A stretch of 64,000 nt of DNA from CALHRB01 sp964473465. GTDB taxonomy: Bacteria > Bacteroidota > Ignavibacteria > Kapaibacteriales > UBA2268. Both the position numbers and the translations under genes were made by a program. Positions 54,209 through 62,814 of this stretch are shown in pieces. The notes under the pieces are model-generated. The model was not told the origin of the DNA and searched no databases. It saw only the letters and a list, made by a program, of their open reading frames with translations. The first letter of the stretch is position 1, and each line of letters opens with the position of its first letter. The DNA lies in assembly GCA_964473465.1 (NCBI GenBank), contig CAYYPE010000002.1, positions 248,001 through 312,000 of the forward strand. The letters are read 5' to 3'.

Positions 54209-57007
54209 ATGAAAAAACTTATAATACTCATTTTAATCATTATTTCTGGATTATCCAATGCAAATAGCCAGCCTGACCTGATAAATCTCGAGATGAGCAA
54301 TTCCAACCTTGGGAAAAATTTCTGGGTAGCAATTCCTCAGAATGATGTTTCAAATAGTGGATTGAGACAGGAAGGAATTGAAATTGTTTGCACTCCAATC
54401 CGAAATACAACAATTTTTATGGAAGTGCCAGAGTTGGGTGTAATTAAATCGAAATCTGCTGAAGCTTTCAAGGTTACTTCTTTTTCTACTAATAATAATG
54501 ATTTTGGCTGGACTATGGAAGTCAACGAAAGCGAAGTTGTCTCGAAAAAGGGAATTCACCTTTATGCCGACCAACCTTTTTCTGTTTATGTTATAAATTC
54601 AAAACAATACTCTTCGGATGGTTATGCCGCAATACCAGTAGAAGGATGGGACAAAGACTATTATCATTGTGCTTATTATGACTGGTATCAGAATTCTGGC
54701 GACGACCGAAACAAATACAGAGGTGCTGGTTTTATAGTTATAGCTTCAGAAAATGGGACAAACGTTACAATAAAACTTGACGGAGTCGGCAAAGGTTTCG
54801 CAACAACAGTCGGAGGTCTTGATATAGGTGAAACGATTAATGTTCAATTAAACGAAGGTCAGACTTATTTAGTTCGTGGGGATGGTAAAACAAAAGGACA
54901 ATTTGATTTAACCGGAACACTCATTTCCGCTAGTAAACCTATTGGTGTTGTATCTTTCCATCTTAGAACTATGATCCCATACCAATGCACTGAAGACAGA
55001 GACCATATTAACGAAATGATTCCCCCTATCTCGAGCCTTGGTAAAAGATATGCAACAGTTGCCTTCAATAGGACTCCCAGAGGAGGTGCTAAAGGAGAGG
55101 GAGATCTGTTCAGGGTTGTTGCCACTCAAAAGCAAACTGATGTAAAATGTGATTTTTATGACAAGTCAACTCTCAAGTTAATCGGTCATCGTGACGTTCT
55201 GATACAGAATGCCGGGGGGTGGAATGAAGTTGATCCTATTGGGGACGTCGGAAACAATAACACAAAAAAATCAGTTAGAGGTATTTCTTACTGGCAGAGT
55301 GATAAACCTTTCCTTTTGGTTCAAAATGCTTTTTCGCAGCCTTGGGACGGAGATTCAAAATGGTCTCCTTTGAGCGTTGTTGTTCCTCCTATCGAACAAT
55401 ATGTGCCGGGTTTTGTTTTTCAAACTCCGGACAAAACAGATTTTAATGATAATGAAATTACTTTGTTTGCCATTGGTGACCCGAATGATCCGGATAATAA
55501 ACTTTTAAAATCTATAAAACATAATGGAACGGAAATCTGGAAAAAATATCCTCAACTTTTTGGCAACAGAATAGAAGCTACTGATATCTATTGGATTAGA
55601 TTTAAAGTTGAATTAGGAACACATAACATAACGTCCGATACAAAAATTGGTGGCTTTCTCAACGGTTTCAGCAGTTTCAATGCATACGGTTACCCTGTCG
55701 GAATGGGGACTAATAAAATTGATGAATATGATGTTGAGCCACCTGTGTTAACAAAATCAGGAAAATGCGGAAGCTTTAATTATGAAGCAACAGAAATAAA
55801 GGTCGGAAAAGTTACTGATAATCCTCGTCAGTTAGATCAGGGTTTGAAAAGAATAGCTTTTTTCTCGGAAAAGTCATATAATTTTAATTTTTCGATGGAA
55901 AATCCGAATAATTTCAAGCCTCAAATGAAAATATCAAGGCAGAAATTCTCCCTAAATGTAGTTGACCCGACCAAACCAGCTTATGCAATTGTTGGAGTTA
56001 TGGATAGAGCCGGGAATTTTATTCTTGATACTATTAATTACCTACCTGAAGTCATTGATTACAAAGAATCCTTAGGCGAACTTGGTATTCTTCATTTCGG
56101 TCAAGTTAGAGCTCAAAGAACAAAGGAGCTTCCGGTTAAATTAACAAATAATTCCGGAAGACCAATAAACTTCACAAGCGTTTCAATAAAAACCAGCTTT
56201 TTTGAGTTGAAGGATAACCCTTTTCCTTTTACTCTTGAAAATGGCGAATCCAAAGAGTTGATAGTTGTCTATTCTCCCAAAAACAGGACAGCCCCAAATG
56301 CACCAAATACCGACACACTGATTTTTAATTCCGAATGTTTAACTTATAAGATTCCCTTAATTGGCATAGGGGTGCTTCCTGCGATTAGTGCAGACCAGCA
56401 TGATTTTGGCGAAGTTCTCCTCAACAGTCGTTTATGCATTGAAGAGCAGAATAATAAGGGATTTAAAATTGAAAATACTGGAAATTATGAGCTAATAGTT
56501 AATGCCATTGAAAACATTAAGCCGCCATTTATGATGACAACACCAACTGAACCTACTTTTCCGTTCAGTGTAATGCCCGGCGAAAAAGTTTACCTCAAAT
56601 CAATCTGCTTCATCCCAAACGATTCAATCGTGTTTGAGCAAAATATCACAATTAAAAGTGACGCCGAAAATGGTGATTTAACTGTCAAGCTGATAGGTAA
56701 AGGCAAAGCCAAACAACAAGATCCGAATTTAGTTACTGATAATGATATGTCTGATTTCGGAATTATCTCAGCATCTCAATTTGAAGATAAATTAAAAATT
56801 GATTTTAATCTTACATCGGCTTCGGATTTGACAATCAATGTGTATGATTTGAAAGGTTTGGTTTTATCGACATTGAGGAAAAATATGGTCTTGTCAGGAA
56901 GAAACCATATCGAACTTGATGTTAATTTCTTGCCCAGTGGTCTTTATTTCATCGAGATGCGAAGTGGAACAAATATTTCTGTGAAGAAATTCATCTTATT
57001 GAGATAG
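54209..57007 (+). CDS. Secreted IgGFc-binding-type protein with T9SS sorting domain
   Basis: This 932-residue protein has a signal peptide (about 1-21). The region about 110-420 has NSKQYSSDGYAAIPVEGWDKDYY, VIASENGTNVTI, GTLISASKPIGVVSFH and HINEMIPPISSLGKRY, the pattern of IgGFc-binding domains, which in this phylum are adhesive surface modules. Two Ig-like HYDIN/choice-of-anchor-D repeats follow (about 620-720 and 725-830; the second opens HDFGEVLL). The type A sorting domain (about 850-932) ends SVKKFILLR. GGAG is placed before the ATG. It sits just downstream of the DUF2723 operon and is a plausible glycosylation client. Confidence 0.85.
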   Translation: MKKLIILILIIISGLSNANSQPDLINLEMSNSNLGKNFWVAIPQNDVSNSGLRQEGIEIVCTPIRNTTIFMEVPELGVIKSKSAEAFKVTSFSTNNNDFGWTMEVNESEVVSKKGIHLYADQPFSVYVINSKQYSSDGYAAIPVEGWDKDYYHCAYYDWYQNSGDDRNKYRGAGFIVIASENGTNVTIKLDGVGKGFATTVGGLDIGETINVQLNEGQTYLVRGDGKTKGQFDLTGTLISASKPIGVVSFHLRTMIPYQCTEDRDHINEMIPPISSLGKRYATVAFNRTPRGGAKGEGDLFRVVATQKQTDVKCDFYDKSTLKLIGHRDVLIQNAGGWNEVDPIGDVGNNNTKKSVRGISYWQSDKPFLLVQNAFSQPWDGDSKWSPLSVVVPPIEQYVPGFVFQTPDKTDFNDNEITLFAIGDPNDPDNKLLKSIKHNGTEIWKKYPQLFGNRIEATDIYWIRFKVELGTHNITSDTKIGGFLNGFSSFNAYGYPVGMGTNKIDEYDVEPPVLTKSGKCGSFNYEATEIKVGKVTDNPRQLDQGLKRIAFFSEKSYNFNFSMENPNNFKPQMKISRQKFSLNVVDPTKPAYAIVGVMDRAGNFILDTINYLPEVIDYKESLGELGILHFGQVRAQRTKELPVKLTNNSGRPINFTSVSIKTSFFELKDNPFPFTLENGESKELIVVYSPKNRTAPNAPNTDTLIFNSECLTYKIPLIGIGVLPAISADQHDFGEVLLNSRLCIEEQNNKGFKIENTGNYELIVNAIENIKPPFMMTTPTEPTFPFSVMPGEKVYLKSICFIPNDSIVFEQNITIKSDAENGDLTVKLIGKGKAKQQDPNLVTDNDMSDFGIISASQFEDKLKIDFNLTSASDLTINVYDLKGLVLSTLRKNMVLSGRNHIELDVNFLPSGLYFIEMRSGTNISVKKFILLR

Positions 57008-57034
57008 TAGTTAGATGGTTTTTGTTGTCTTTCA

Positions 57035-57059
57035 GGGCTGTTAATAGGTTTAACAGCCC
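57035..57059 (+). terminator. Hairpin after the IgGFc-type gene
   Basis: GGGCTGTTAA (57035-57044) pairs perfectly with TTAACAGCCC (57050-57059), loop TAGGT. The following T content is modest. Confidence 0.6.
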
Positions 57060-57107
57060 ATTATTTATGTTTCTTCTATCGAGTTGATAAAAAACTTGTC
57101 CATATAT

Positions 57108-57282
57108 ATCACGTAGTGATTATATCATTAAATAATTTAATCGCTATGCGATAAGATTTGTTTTTATGTTAGTCTTGTTACCAAAATTTAATCACTACGT
57201 GATTAATATTTTTCTGTATTAATATTATATTAAATCTGTTTTAAAAATGGCAATAAATCACGTAATGATTTTATAATGGTAG
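57108..57282. repeat. Palindrome-rich dispersed repeat, copy A
   Basis: Four 13-mer palindromes of the form ATCRCnnnGYGAT occur at 57108, 57140, 57191 and 57257. The block 57130-57275 shares order and spacing with copy B at 61969-62116: GTTAGTCTTGT, ACCAAAATTTAATCACTACG and ATAATGGTAGC recur. The copy abuts the 3' end of the GT2 gene at 57283. Confidence 0.85.
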
Positions 57283-58503
57283 CTATTTTGTATTTAGTCT
57301 TAACATGTGGAAAAAGAAACTTGAAAATATCAATTGAAATCCAAGGACAAGCAGTGTTACAGATGCAATTACCAGCCTCATTGTTATAGTTATGCCTGCT
57401 TCGAAGAAAATTCTATCGTTCCAGATTATAAGCGAGTAGATAAATCCACCCAAACCAAGCAGAACCATTATACCCCCAGTAACCAAGCCCTTTTCAAGAG
57501 TCAGATTCTTTAGAATTTTCTCGATTTGAGGTGTTGTCGGTAGGAGTTTTTCGTGAACTGCAAAAGTTTTGGTGAAAACAGCGAATATAACTGTTTGGAA
57601 ACCAATCATAATAGCACCTGAGGCATATAGCATTGTATGAATATCCCAGGATAACTGAGGATTGAAAAATATCCATGTACTTACCAAAAAACCGGCTATC
57701 ATAAGGAACAGACCCGGATAGAAAAATATCCATCGGGGTGAGTAAAGCAAAAGAAACTTAAGATGCCTCCACCCGTCATTAAAAGGTCTTAAGTGCGATT
57801 TTCTTTTATTGCTTAGAGGTGATAATGTTGTGGGGACTTCGGTCATCTTCAGGTCATAAATAATTGATTTTACAACCATCTCACTTGCAAATTCCATTCC
57901 CGTTGTATGCAAATCCATCCATTTATAAGCCTCACGGTGAAAACCTCTCAATCCGCAATGAAAATCATTTACCTTGCTTTTGAAAAACAACTTACCTATT
58001 CCGGATAATATAGGATTCCCGAGATATCTATGCAGGAAAGGCATTGCACCTTTCTGTATTCCAGCTTTAAAGCGATTCCCGACAACAAGATGATAACCTT
58101 CACGCAGTTTTTCAAGAAAAGGCATTAAGTTCAGGAAATCATAGCTATCGTCTGAATCTCCGATTATAACGTATTTACCTTTTGCAGCTGCAATTCCACC
58201 CATTAGAGCTGCACCATAGCCCCTTTCTTCAACATTTACAACCTTGGCTCCAAGTTTTTTTGCAATATTTACCGAGTCATCGGTGCTACCATTGTCTGCT
58301 ACAATTATTTCCCCATCAATATTATTGTAATAAAGAAATGTTCTTGCTTTTTGAATACACTGTCCTATTGTTTGAGCTTCATTCAAACAAGGCATGACGA
58401 TAGACAACTCACAGCTTTCTTTGGAAGTTTGTTCGTTTTGCTGTTCAAGTCCATTTAAATCGAGTGTTTTTACTTCCTGTGTATCCAATTTTTCTTTAGA
58501 CAA
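57283..58503 (-). CDS. Membrane GT2, GtrB/DPM-like polyprenyl-phosphate sugar synthase
   Basis: This 406-residue GT-A enzyme has LSIVMPCLNEAQTIG, VADNGSTDDSVNIA, the DxD-type GDSDDSYDF and VNDFHCGLRGFHREAY, followed by about four membrane helices (about 255-275, 290-310, 340-362 and 375-395). The order of catalytic domain then helices fits GtrB/YkcC-type polyprenyl-phosphate sugar synthases, with the sugar unknown. It has a long charged, Glu/Gln-rich N-terminal leader (1-30). It is monocistronic on the minus strand and convergent with the IgGFc-type gene. Confidence 0.88.
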   Translation of the reverse strand: MSKEKLDTQEVKTLDLNGLEQQNEQTSKESCELSIVMPCLNEAQTIGQCIQKARTFLYYNNIDGEIIVADNGSTDDSVNIAKKLGAKVVNVEERGYGAALMGGIAAAKGKYVIIGDSDDSYDFLNLMPFLEKLREGYHLVVGNRFKAGIQKGAMPFLHRYLGNPILSGIGKLFFKSKVNDFHCGLRGFHREAYKWMDLHTTGMEFASEMVVKSIIYDLKMTEVPTTLSPLSNKRKSHLRPFNDGWRHLKFLLLYSPRWIFFYPGLFLMIAGFLVSTWIFFNPQLSWDIHTMLYASGAIMIGFQTVIFAVFTKTFAVHEKLLPTTPQIEKILKNLTLEKGLVTGGIMVLLGLGGFIYSLIIWNDRIFFEAGITITMRLVIASVTLLVLGFQLIFSSFFFHMLRLNTK

Positions 58504-58629
58504 TTTTTATCATTTATTATATCGTATAATTCTTATTTTTCTTGATGAAACAAGACAATTGCTGATTACTTTAAAATAAAGACAAATTGTCCGATGCAAA
58601 ATATATTACAAATTAAGTAAAAATAAAAA

Positions 58630-59982
58630 TTATGGTACAATTCTGTGAATCATTCTTGGGAATGGAATAACTTCTCTTATATGTGAAGCTCCAGTGAGCC
58701 ATTTAACGGTTCTTTCAACTCCAAGACCGAAGCCACTATGGGGAACAGTACCGAATTTTCTCAAGTCAAGATACCACTGAAAATCTTCAACTGGCAAATT
58801 TTCCTGAATGATTCTTTCGAGCAATAAATCGTGATTATCTTCTCTTTGGCTGCCACCGATAAGCTCGCCGGCTTTTTCTGGACCGAGCATATCCATTGCA
58901 AGAACAACTTTGGGATTCTCCGGATCACGCTTCATATAAAATGCTTTTACCTCAGTCGGATATCTATGAATTATCAAGGGCTTATCGAATTGCTCCATAA
59001 TAGCCTCTTCCTGAACTGCTCCAAAATCTTCACCCCAGGGAAATGGAACTTCCTCTTCTTTACCATCCGGCAATTTTTTTATTAATGGAACATTATTTTT
59101 GTTAAGCCATTCAACTGCCTCGCTGTAACTCATTCTGTAAAATGGCCTTTTGATATTTTCAAGTTTTGTTGTGTCTCTTTCAAGAGTTTTTAACTCTTTT
59201 TGATTTGTTTTCAGAACAAATTGAACAATATATTCAACAAGATCTTCGGCAAGATCCATATCATCGTTAAGGTCAAAAAAAGCCATTTCGGGTTCCACCA
59301 TCCAGAACTCTGTAAGGTGCTTTCTTGTTTTTGATAACTCAGCACGAAAAGTTGGACCAAAAGTATAAACCCTGCCTAAAGCCATTGCGGATGCTTCTGC
59401 ATAAAGTTGTCCTGATTGGGATAAATAAGCTTTACCTATATCAAAGTATTGAGTCTCGAATAATGTAGAAGTTCCCTCGCAGGCATTTGGAGTTAGCAAA
59501 GGAGAATCCATAAGCTTAAATCCATTGCCATCGAAGAAATCCCTGATTGCTTTGACAACCGAAGCTCTCACACGCATTATAGCGTGTTGCTTTGAAGATC
59601 TTAGCCATAAATGTCTATGCTCTGTTAAAAAATCAGGTCCATGCTCTTTTTTTGTTATTGGATAATCTTTCGCTATCTGAATGATGTTTAAATCTGTTAC
59701 CTGAAGTTCATATCCACCGGGAGCCCGGTCTTCTTTTTTAACTATACCATTTATAATTAGCGATGATTCCTGTGTTAAAGATTTTGCCGATTCAAATTTT
59801 TCTTCGCTTAAGTCATTTTTTGAAGCTATACATTGACAAATTCCTGTCCCATCACGTAAATCTATGAATACTATACTACCTTTGGAACGTTGTTTGTAAA
59901 CCCAACCTCTTAGAGTAACTTCTTTGCCTTCTTCTGAACCGATATTTTCTATTGTCAGATAACTTTTGTAGCGTGACGTCAT
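58630..59982 (-). CDS. asnS: Asparagine--tRNA ligase
   Basis: This class IIb synthetase has 450 residues. It has an N-terminal OB fold (about 15-105, VTLRGWVYKQRSKGSIVFIDLRDG), motif 2 FRAELSKTRKHLTEFWMVEPE and motif 3 GFGLGVERTVKWLTG. The HRHLWLRSS region and WMVEPE identify AsnS rather than AspS, which would carry a large insertion. It is a housekeeping gene. Confidence 0.96.
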   Translation of the reverse strand: MTSRYKSYLTIENIGSEEGKEVTLRGWVYKQRSKGSIVFIDLRDGTGICQCIASKNDLSEEKFESAKSLTQESSLIINGIVKKEDRAPGGYELQVTDLNIIQIAKDYPITKKEHGPDFLTEHRHLWLRSSKQHAIMRVRASVVKAIRDFFDGNGFKLMDSPLLTPNACEGTSTLFETQYFDIGKAYLSQSGQLYAEASAMALGRVYTFGPTFRAELSKTRKHLTEFWMVEPEMAFFDLNDDMDLAEDLVEYIVQFVLKTNQKELKTLERDTTKLENIKRPFYRMSYSEAVEWLNKNNVPLIKKLPDGKEEEVPFPWGEDFGAVQEEAIMEQFDKPLIIHRYPTEVKAFYMKRDPENPKVVLAMDMLGPEKAGELIGGSQREDNHDLLLERIIQENLPVEDFQWYLDLRKFGTVPHSGFGLGVERTVKWLTGASHIREVIPFPRMIHRIVP

Positions 59983-60121
59983 TTCTACCTCTTATACTTC
60001 TTTTGTAAATGTAAACTAAAAAAAACGAAACCTTATATTTTTTATTTGTTTTTTTGCTATCTAATCAGCAAATTTATGTTGAAAAAAATGATTTAATTTA
60101 TTTTTTTATAAAAGGTTTAAA

Positions 60122-61939
60122 ATGAAAAAGATAGTCTTATTATTTCTTTCAATTACATTTGGTTTTTATTACCTTCTTTCAAGCGAAATTTTAAATTCAA
60201 TCGAGAGAATAAACCAAATTGGTTCATATCTAAGTTCCGATGAACTCGAAGGTAGATTTATTGGTTCTGACGGAAATTTCAAAGCTGGTGAATTTATTAT
60301 TGATCATTTTAAAAAAATTGGTTTGAAACCATTGAATAATTCATTTAAAAATGAATTTCTTTATTCGGCAGGATTAAGTCTTGACCCTATCTCCTTTGTT
60401 TCCTTCAAATACACCGTTCAAAAACCCGGATTGCCACCGGAAATGTGGAAGGTATTGGAAAGAAAATGGAACGCAGGAACCGATTGGTTACCCGTTGGTT
60501 TCAGTAGCGATGGAGAGGTTACCGGACAGCTTGTCTTTGCTGGTTATGGCGTTACGGCAAAAGAAATTAATTATGATGACTACGAAGGTATTGACGTAAA
60601 AGGGAAAATAGTCATAGTATTAGTTGATTCTGCCGAGCATTTACCAAAACAGGAAAGATTCATTCCTTATTCCACAAGACGCTATAAAGCACTTAATGCA
60701 AAAGAACACGGTGCTGCTGCAATTATTTTTATCAAAACTCAAAGCGATTCTGCCAATGTTTTTCAACCATTAAGCCACGATCCTAATAAAAACCTTGATA
60801 TAATCGCCATTCAGGCTAACAGGACTCAGATTGCAACTTTTTTTCCAAAAAATTTGAACCTTTATCCAGTCGAAATGGAAATGAACCAGACCAAAAAACC
60901 TAAAAGTTTCGAGATTCCCTATACAACTATTACTATTAATGTTAAAACCAACATTATTGAAAAAAATGTTTTCAATGTGGTTGGTTATGTTCCGGGAACT
61001 GACCCGGAAAAGAAAGATGAATATCTGGTTGTTGGTGCTCATTTTGACCATATTGGTTGGGGGGAATATAACTCTAAATACAAAGGCAGGCAAAAAATGA
61101 TTCATAACGGTGCCGATGATAATGCTTCTGGTGTTGCCGGATTGATAGAACTTGCCGCGCGAATTGCGGAAAATCCTTTGAAACGTCCAGTAATATTTGT
61201 TTCTTTTAATGGGGAAGAAATCGGACAGATTGGGTCTGAAAATTTCATTCAAACCTCACCTATTTCCAGCGACAAATTTATTTTTATGATGAATTTTGAT
61301 ATGATTGGTAGATTAAAGGATAATAAAATTAATGTGTTTGGTTATGCCACTGCTGATAATTTCCCTGAAATGATTGATTCATTAGCTTTAATGGATTCTA
61401 TTCAGGTCCTTCGCTCTGCTGATGGCTATGGACCGAGCGATCATGCAACGTTTTTTATGAAAAATATTCCTGTCCTATTCCTATTTTCTGGAGTTCATCT
61501 TGATTATCATACACCGTCAGACGATTGGGACAAAATAAATGTTCAGGGGATTTTGAAAGTTGTAAGATTTTCGGAAGCTATCTTAAGAAACATTGGCAAT
61601 GCGGAGAGTAAACCAATTTTCCGAAAGGTTAATGAAGATAAAGGAGCCTCTTACCAACCAACTGACAGGGGGTATGCAAAGGTGTGGTTTGGGATTATTC
61701 CTGCATTTGAAGATAATGAATATGGTTTAAAAGTTAATGGATTAACACCAGGCAGTCCAGCCGAAAAATTTGGCATCAAAGCCGAAGATATTATTACTGC
61801 CATAAATTCTGATATTATTAAAAACTTAGGGAATTTCAATTCAGTTTTAAAAAAATATTCACCCGGTGATGAAGTTGATGTTTCTATCTTAAGAGGAGGC
61901 AAGAAAATCAATATTAAATTAACTCTTTCATCAAGATAG
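60122..61939 (+). CDS. Secreted M28 zinc peptidase with PA insert and C-terminal PDZ domain
   Basis: This 605-residue protein has a signal peptide (about 1-20). M28 ligands are present: H in VGAHFDHIG, D in NGADDNASG, E in NGEEIGQ, D in MNFDMIG and H in DYHTPSD. A protease-associated domain is inserted before them (about 125-270, VFAGYGVTAKEINYDDYEGIDVKGKIVI). A PDZ domain (about 520-600, GLTPGSPAEKFGIKAEDII) ends the protein. It is likely a periplasmic aminopeptidase. No T9SS tail is present, unlike the smaller M28 at 29302. Confidence 0.92.
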   Translation: MKKIVLLFLSITFGFYYLLSSEILNSIERINQIGSYLSSDELEGRFIGSDGNFKAGEFIIDHFKKIGLKPLNNSFKNEFLYSAGLSLDPISFVSFKYTVQKPGLPPEMWKVLERKWNAGTDWLPVGFSSDGEVTGQLVFAGYGVTAKEINYDDYEGIDVKGKIVIVLVDSAEHLPKQERFIPYSTRRYKALNAKEHGAAAIIFIKTQSDSANVFQPLSHDPNKNLDIIAIQANRTQIATFFPKNLNLYPVEMEMNQTKKPKSFEIPYTTITINVKTNIIEKNVFNVVGYVPGTDPEKKDEYLVVGAHFDHIGWGEYNSKYKGRQKMIHNGADDNASGVAGLIELAARIAENPLKRPVIFVSFNGEEIGQIGSENFIQTSPISSDKFIFMMNFDMIGRLKDNKINVFGYATADNFPEMIDSLALMDSIQVLRSADGYGPSDHATFFMKNIPVLFLFSGVHLDYHTPSDDWDKINVQGILKVVRFSEAILRNIGNAESKPIFRKVNEDKGASYQPTDRGYAKVWFGIIPAFEDNEYGLKVNGLTPGSPAEKFGIKAEDIITAINSDIIKNLGNFNSVLKKYSPGDEVDVSILRGGKKINIKLTLSSR

Positions 61940-61978
61940 ATGTTCTTCTGATGATTCTGTTTTTGTTATCATAATTTA

Positions 61979-62208
61979 ATCGCTACGCGATAAAATAGGA
62001 TTTTGTGTTAGTCTTGTAACCAAAATTTAATCACTACGTGATTAATAATTTCTGTATTGATACATTTAAAATCAGTTGTTAAAGAGGCAATAAATCACGA
62101 AGTGATTTTATAATGGTAGCAATTAATTTTCAATTCTGCTCTTTATCACGTAGTGATTATATTATGGTTAATATTGATTAAAAAAACTGACCTATATAAC
62201 GTAGTAAT
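61979..62208. repeat. Palindrome-rich dispersed repeat, copy B, with extra units
   Basis: This fills the 319-base gap before the TPR gene. Palindromes occur at 61979 (ATCGCTACGCGAT), 62030, 62094, 62145 and a decayed one at 62196. The first three match copy A in type and spacing (51 and 64 bases against 51 and 66). The last two extend the array. No transposase frame is present. Confidence 0.85.
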
Positions 62209-62258
62209 TATATTAACTGCATTTCGTCATATTAATTTTTATCATTGAATAATCAATA

Positions 62259-62810
62259 ATGAAATTAATAATTTATTTTTTTTCTTTTGTTTTTCTTTCG
62301 ATGACTGTTTTGTCTAATAACTTGTCTGAGAGGTTAGAGAAAGCACGAAAATTCTATTATGAAGCTACACAAAACAGCAAAAAAGCTGATTTAGCTATTA
62401 AATACTTTACCGAGTTAAAAAGAATTGATGCTACGCTAAGCTCCCTTGCTGATACATATATAGGGTCTCTGACTGCCGTTAAAGCCCGAGATGAGTTCTG
62501 GCCTTGGAAAAAATTTGAACTTGCAAACAAGGGTATTGAAATCATGGAAAAGGCTTTAAAATCCGAACCGAACAATATCGAAGCCTTGTTTATATATGGC
62601 TCTACCTGTTATTATCTTCCATTTTTCTTCGGGAAATCTAATGATGCCGAAACTCAGCTTAAAAGAATTATCCATCTTTTGAATGATAAATCACTGAATC
62701 AATATTCTCAGGATTTGTTGAAAAATGTTCTGACTTTTATCAAGGATAATATAAAACTGAGCCCTTCGGAAACTAAAAAAACAGATGAATTGCTTGCCAG
62801 ATTAGGTTAG
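62259..62810 (+). CDS. Secreted TPR-like protein
   Basis: This 183-residue protein has a signal peptide (about 1-19) and then helical TPR-like repeats (ADLAIKYFTELKRID, then GIEIMEKALKSEPNNIEALFIYGSTCYYLPFFFGKSNDAE). The PFFFGKS segment is reminiscent of TRAP-associated or DUF-type small TPR proteins. Its function is unknown. It ends four bases before the desaturase ATG, so the two are in one operon. Confidence 0.75.
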   Translation: MKLIIYFFSFVFLSMTVLSNNLSERLEKARKFYYEATQNSKKADLAIKYFTELKRIDATLSSLADTYIGSLTAVKARDEFWPWKKFELANKGIEIMEKALKSEPNNIEALFIYGSTCYYLPFFFGKSNDAETQLKRIIHLLNDKSLNQYSQDLLKNVLTFIKDNIKLSPSETKKTDELLARLG

Positions 62811-62814
62811 AAAG

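Noticed and set aside
57108..57269. Regularly spaced palindromes suggesting a CRISPR array
   Set aside because: The units are 13 bp, the spacing is uneven (32, 51 and 66) and the linkers are conserved at a second locus, unlike spacers; no cas genes are present.
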